Assembly (NCBI GenBank): GCA_030654645.1 | Contig: JAURXC010000062.1 | Coordinates: 1 to 12,838 of the forward strand | Source: Deltaproteobacteria bacterium | GTDB taxonomy: Bacteria; Desulfobacterota; Desulfuromonadia; Geobacterales; Pseudopelobacteraceae | Length of the DNA: 12,838 nt | Direction of reading: 5' to 3' | In this document: in pieces, positions 11,541 to 12,838 of the stretch | Layout: each line of letters starts with the position of its first letter | Position numbering within the stretch: position 1 is the first letter of the stretch | Position numbers and translations under genes: made by a program | The notes under the pieces: model-generated | What the model saw: the letters and a program-made list of their open reading frames with translations, nothing else | Told to the model about the DNA's origin: nothing | Databases searched by the model: none

Positions 11541-12838
11541 ATGAAGTTCAACAGTAACATTATTTCCGGGCGTTACGTTGTCATGGCCCTGACCCTGCTG
11601 TTTCTGGCCCTGTCTCTTCCGGAATGGGGGCCACTCCAATCCCTGGAATACAAGAGCTATGACCTGCGGGCCAGGATGCGCCAGAAGAAGCCCGAATCGC
11701 CGGTTGTGATCGTGGCCGTTGATGACGCCAGCATCGAGAAGCTGGGGCGCTGGCCCTGGCCGCGCGCCTACATGGCCGAACTGCTGTCCCGGCTGAACGA
11801 ATACGCCCCCAAACTGGTTGCCCTGAATATCCTCTACACCGAGGCGGATCGCGGCTCCGGACTGGAAGAGCTCCGGGCCCTGCGCGACACGGCCGAAAAG
11901 AGCGGCGTCAGGTCGGGAGCGCTCTACAACGCCATCCTGGAGACCGAAGCGCGGCTGGACAACGATGGCCAGCTGGCTGCTGCGATTGCCGAGTCAAAAA
12001 ACATCATCCTGCCGCTCTACTTCACGATCGGTGACCAGGCGGCGGCCGCCGATACCGGCACGCCGCAATTCATGCTGCGCTCTTCCCGCGCTGCATCCGG
12101 TCCGGCCGGCACCCTGCAGGCAAGAGAGGTCTCTCCGCCGATTGCCGCATTTGCCGAGCAGGCACTGTTACTGGGTCATATCAATCTTGCCGCCGACGAG
12201 GACGGCACGGTGCGTCGCGAGCCGCTGTTAATCCATTACCATGCCAGGAATTATCCCTCACTGGCGCTGCAGGCGGCCCTCTGCTATCTGAATATCAAAC
12301 CGGCTGAAATAAGCACTGATACGCCCGGGCGGCTGAAGGCCGGGCGGCTCTCGGTCCCGACCGATTCAAAGGGGCGCATGCTGATCAGCTATAACGGCCG
12401 CTTCAACAGCTTTCCCTACTACTCTTTCACCGATGTTGTCAGCGGCGCCATCCCGGCTGCCGCCTTCAAGGGCAGGATCGTTCTGGTCGGCCCGATAGCC
12501 ACCGGAATTGCCGGTTTTGCGGTTACGCCGGTACAGACAAACTTCCCTTCGGTCGAGATTACCGCCAACGCGATCGAAAACCTGGTCAACAACAACGTGA
12601 TCGCCCGTCCTGCCTGGACCCGCTACGTTGAAGCCGCGGTCATGCTACTGTTGGGAGCGTTCCTGGCATTCGCGCTGCCGCGCTTGAAGGCCGGACTCGG
12701 TGCGCTGGTCTCGTTAAGCATCCTGCTGCTCTGGAACGGGGCGGCGGTCTGGCTGTTCGTCGGCCGGGGTGAGTGGCTGGGCATGGTGGCGCCGACGCTG
12801 CTGCTGGTGATCGGCTATACCGTCAATGTCTCGTCCCG
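11541..12838 (+). CDS. CHASE2-domain membrane sensor protein (3' end outside window)
   Basis: The frame is open from the ATG at 11541 to the window end: 432 codons and no stop. The ribosome binding site is weak (a GTTGGGATG stretch about ten bases upstream). A transmembrane helix lies at about 12-30 (MALTLLFLALSLPEW). The extracytoplasmic CHASE2 domain follows, with its hallmarks SLEYKSYDLRARMR, PVVIVAVDDASIEKLGRWPWPR, GHINLAADEDGTVRREPLL, YPSLALQAAL, GRMLISYNGRF, FKGRIVLVGPIATGI and FPSVEITANAIENLVNNN. Three more hydrophobic helices follow at about 364-382, 388-408 and 413-432. In this architecture the missing cytoplasmic C-terminus is usually an adenylate cyclase, protein kinase, histidine kinase or diguanylate cyclase; which one cannot be seen. 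One variation is an expanded region at 95-150 (EADRGSGLEEL... KSGVRSGALYNAIL), common in this family. Confidence 0.9.
   Translation, partial: MKFNSNIISGRYVVMALTLLFLALSLPEWGPLQSLEYKSYDLRARMRQKKPESPVVIVAVDDASIEKLGRWPWPRAYMAELLSRLNEYAPKLVALNILYTEADRGSGLEELRALRDTAEKSGVRSGALYNAILETEARLDNDGQLAAAIAESKNIILPLYFTIGDQAAAADTGTPQFMLRSSRAASGPAGTLQAREVSPPIAAFAEQALLLGHINLAADEDGTVRREPLLIHYHARNYPSLALQAALCYLNIKPAEISTDTPGRLKAGRLSVPTDSKGRMLISYNGRFNSFPYYSFTDVVSGAIPAAAFKGRIVLVGPIATGIAGFAVTPVQTNFPSVEITANAIENLVNNNVIARPAWTRYVEAAVMLLLGAFLAFALPRLKAGLGALVSLSILLLWNGAAVWLFVGRGEWLGMVAPTLLLVIGYTVNVSS

Noticed and set aside
1..12838. tRNA, rRNA or CRISPR array
   Set aside because: Looked for cloverleaf-like arms, conserved rRNA stretches and regularly spaced direct repeats; none was seen.

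Overview
The window looks like chromosomal DNA from a Deltaproteobacterium of the Geobacter type (Geobacterales/Desulfuromonadales). This is inferred from protein style, not from a marker gene: a DUF1566/Fn3-like secreted protein tail, a RAYT-type transposase with a DnaA-like C-terminus, a REC-PAS-SpoIIE phosphatase regulator, small Gly/Pro-rich exported proteins, and a CHASE2 sensor. Base composition is mixed by eye: the left half, especially around 830-5200, is more AT-rich and patchy, while the right half (9500-12838) is GC-rich and compact.

Layout. 1-582 is the 3' end of a large surface/secreted protein. 583-828 is a 3' remnant of a membrane-protein gene with no start. 1141-2388 encodes a pentapeptide-repeat protein fused to a TIR-like Rossmannoid C-terminal domain. 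2389-2738 is a scar region with a weak coding remnant, a 16-bp stem-loop, and the 3' end of a second copy of the small exported-protein gene found intact at 6281-6637. That truncated copy stops exactly where a Y1/RAYT transposase unit begins. The transposase (2805-3797) is bracketed by perfect 22-bp inverted repeats; one overlaps its probable -10 box and the other its stop codon. Next come a patatin-like lipoprotein (3876-4769), a long regulatory gap, a periplasmic dienelactone-hydrolase-like enzyme (5226-6002), a convergent hairpin, the GP(Y/F)G exported protein (minus strand), a response regulator with PP2C/SpoIIE output (6950-8539), a secreted protein made of two tandem copies of one domain (8745-9437), a conserved exported protein (9518-10792), a YfbR-like 5'-nucleotidase (10854-11465) and a CHASE2 sensor cut by the window end (11541-12838).

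How the genes relate. Most genes appear to be single transcription units with their own ribosome binding sites, and many products are exported (patatin lipoprotein, hydrolase, GPYG protein, duplicated-domain protein, 9518 protein). No obvious multi-gene pathway is visible. The most interesting parts are the RAYT unit and what it did to its insertion site, and the pentapeptide-TIR-like protein, a plausible nucleotide-targeting effector. Remnants at 583-828, 2389-2553 and 2655-2738 show that the left third has been rearranged repeatedly.
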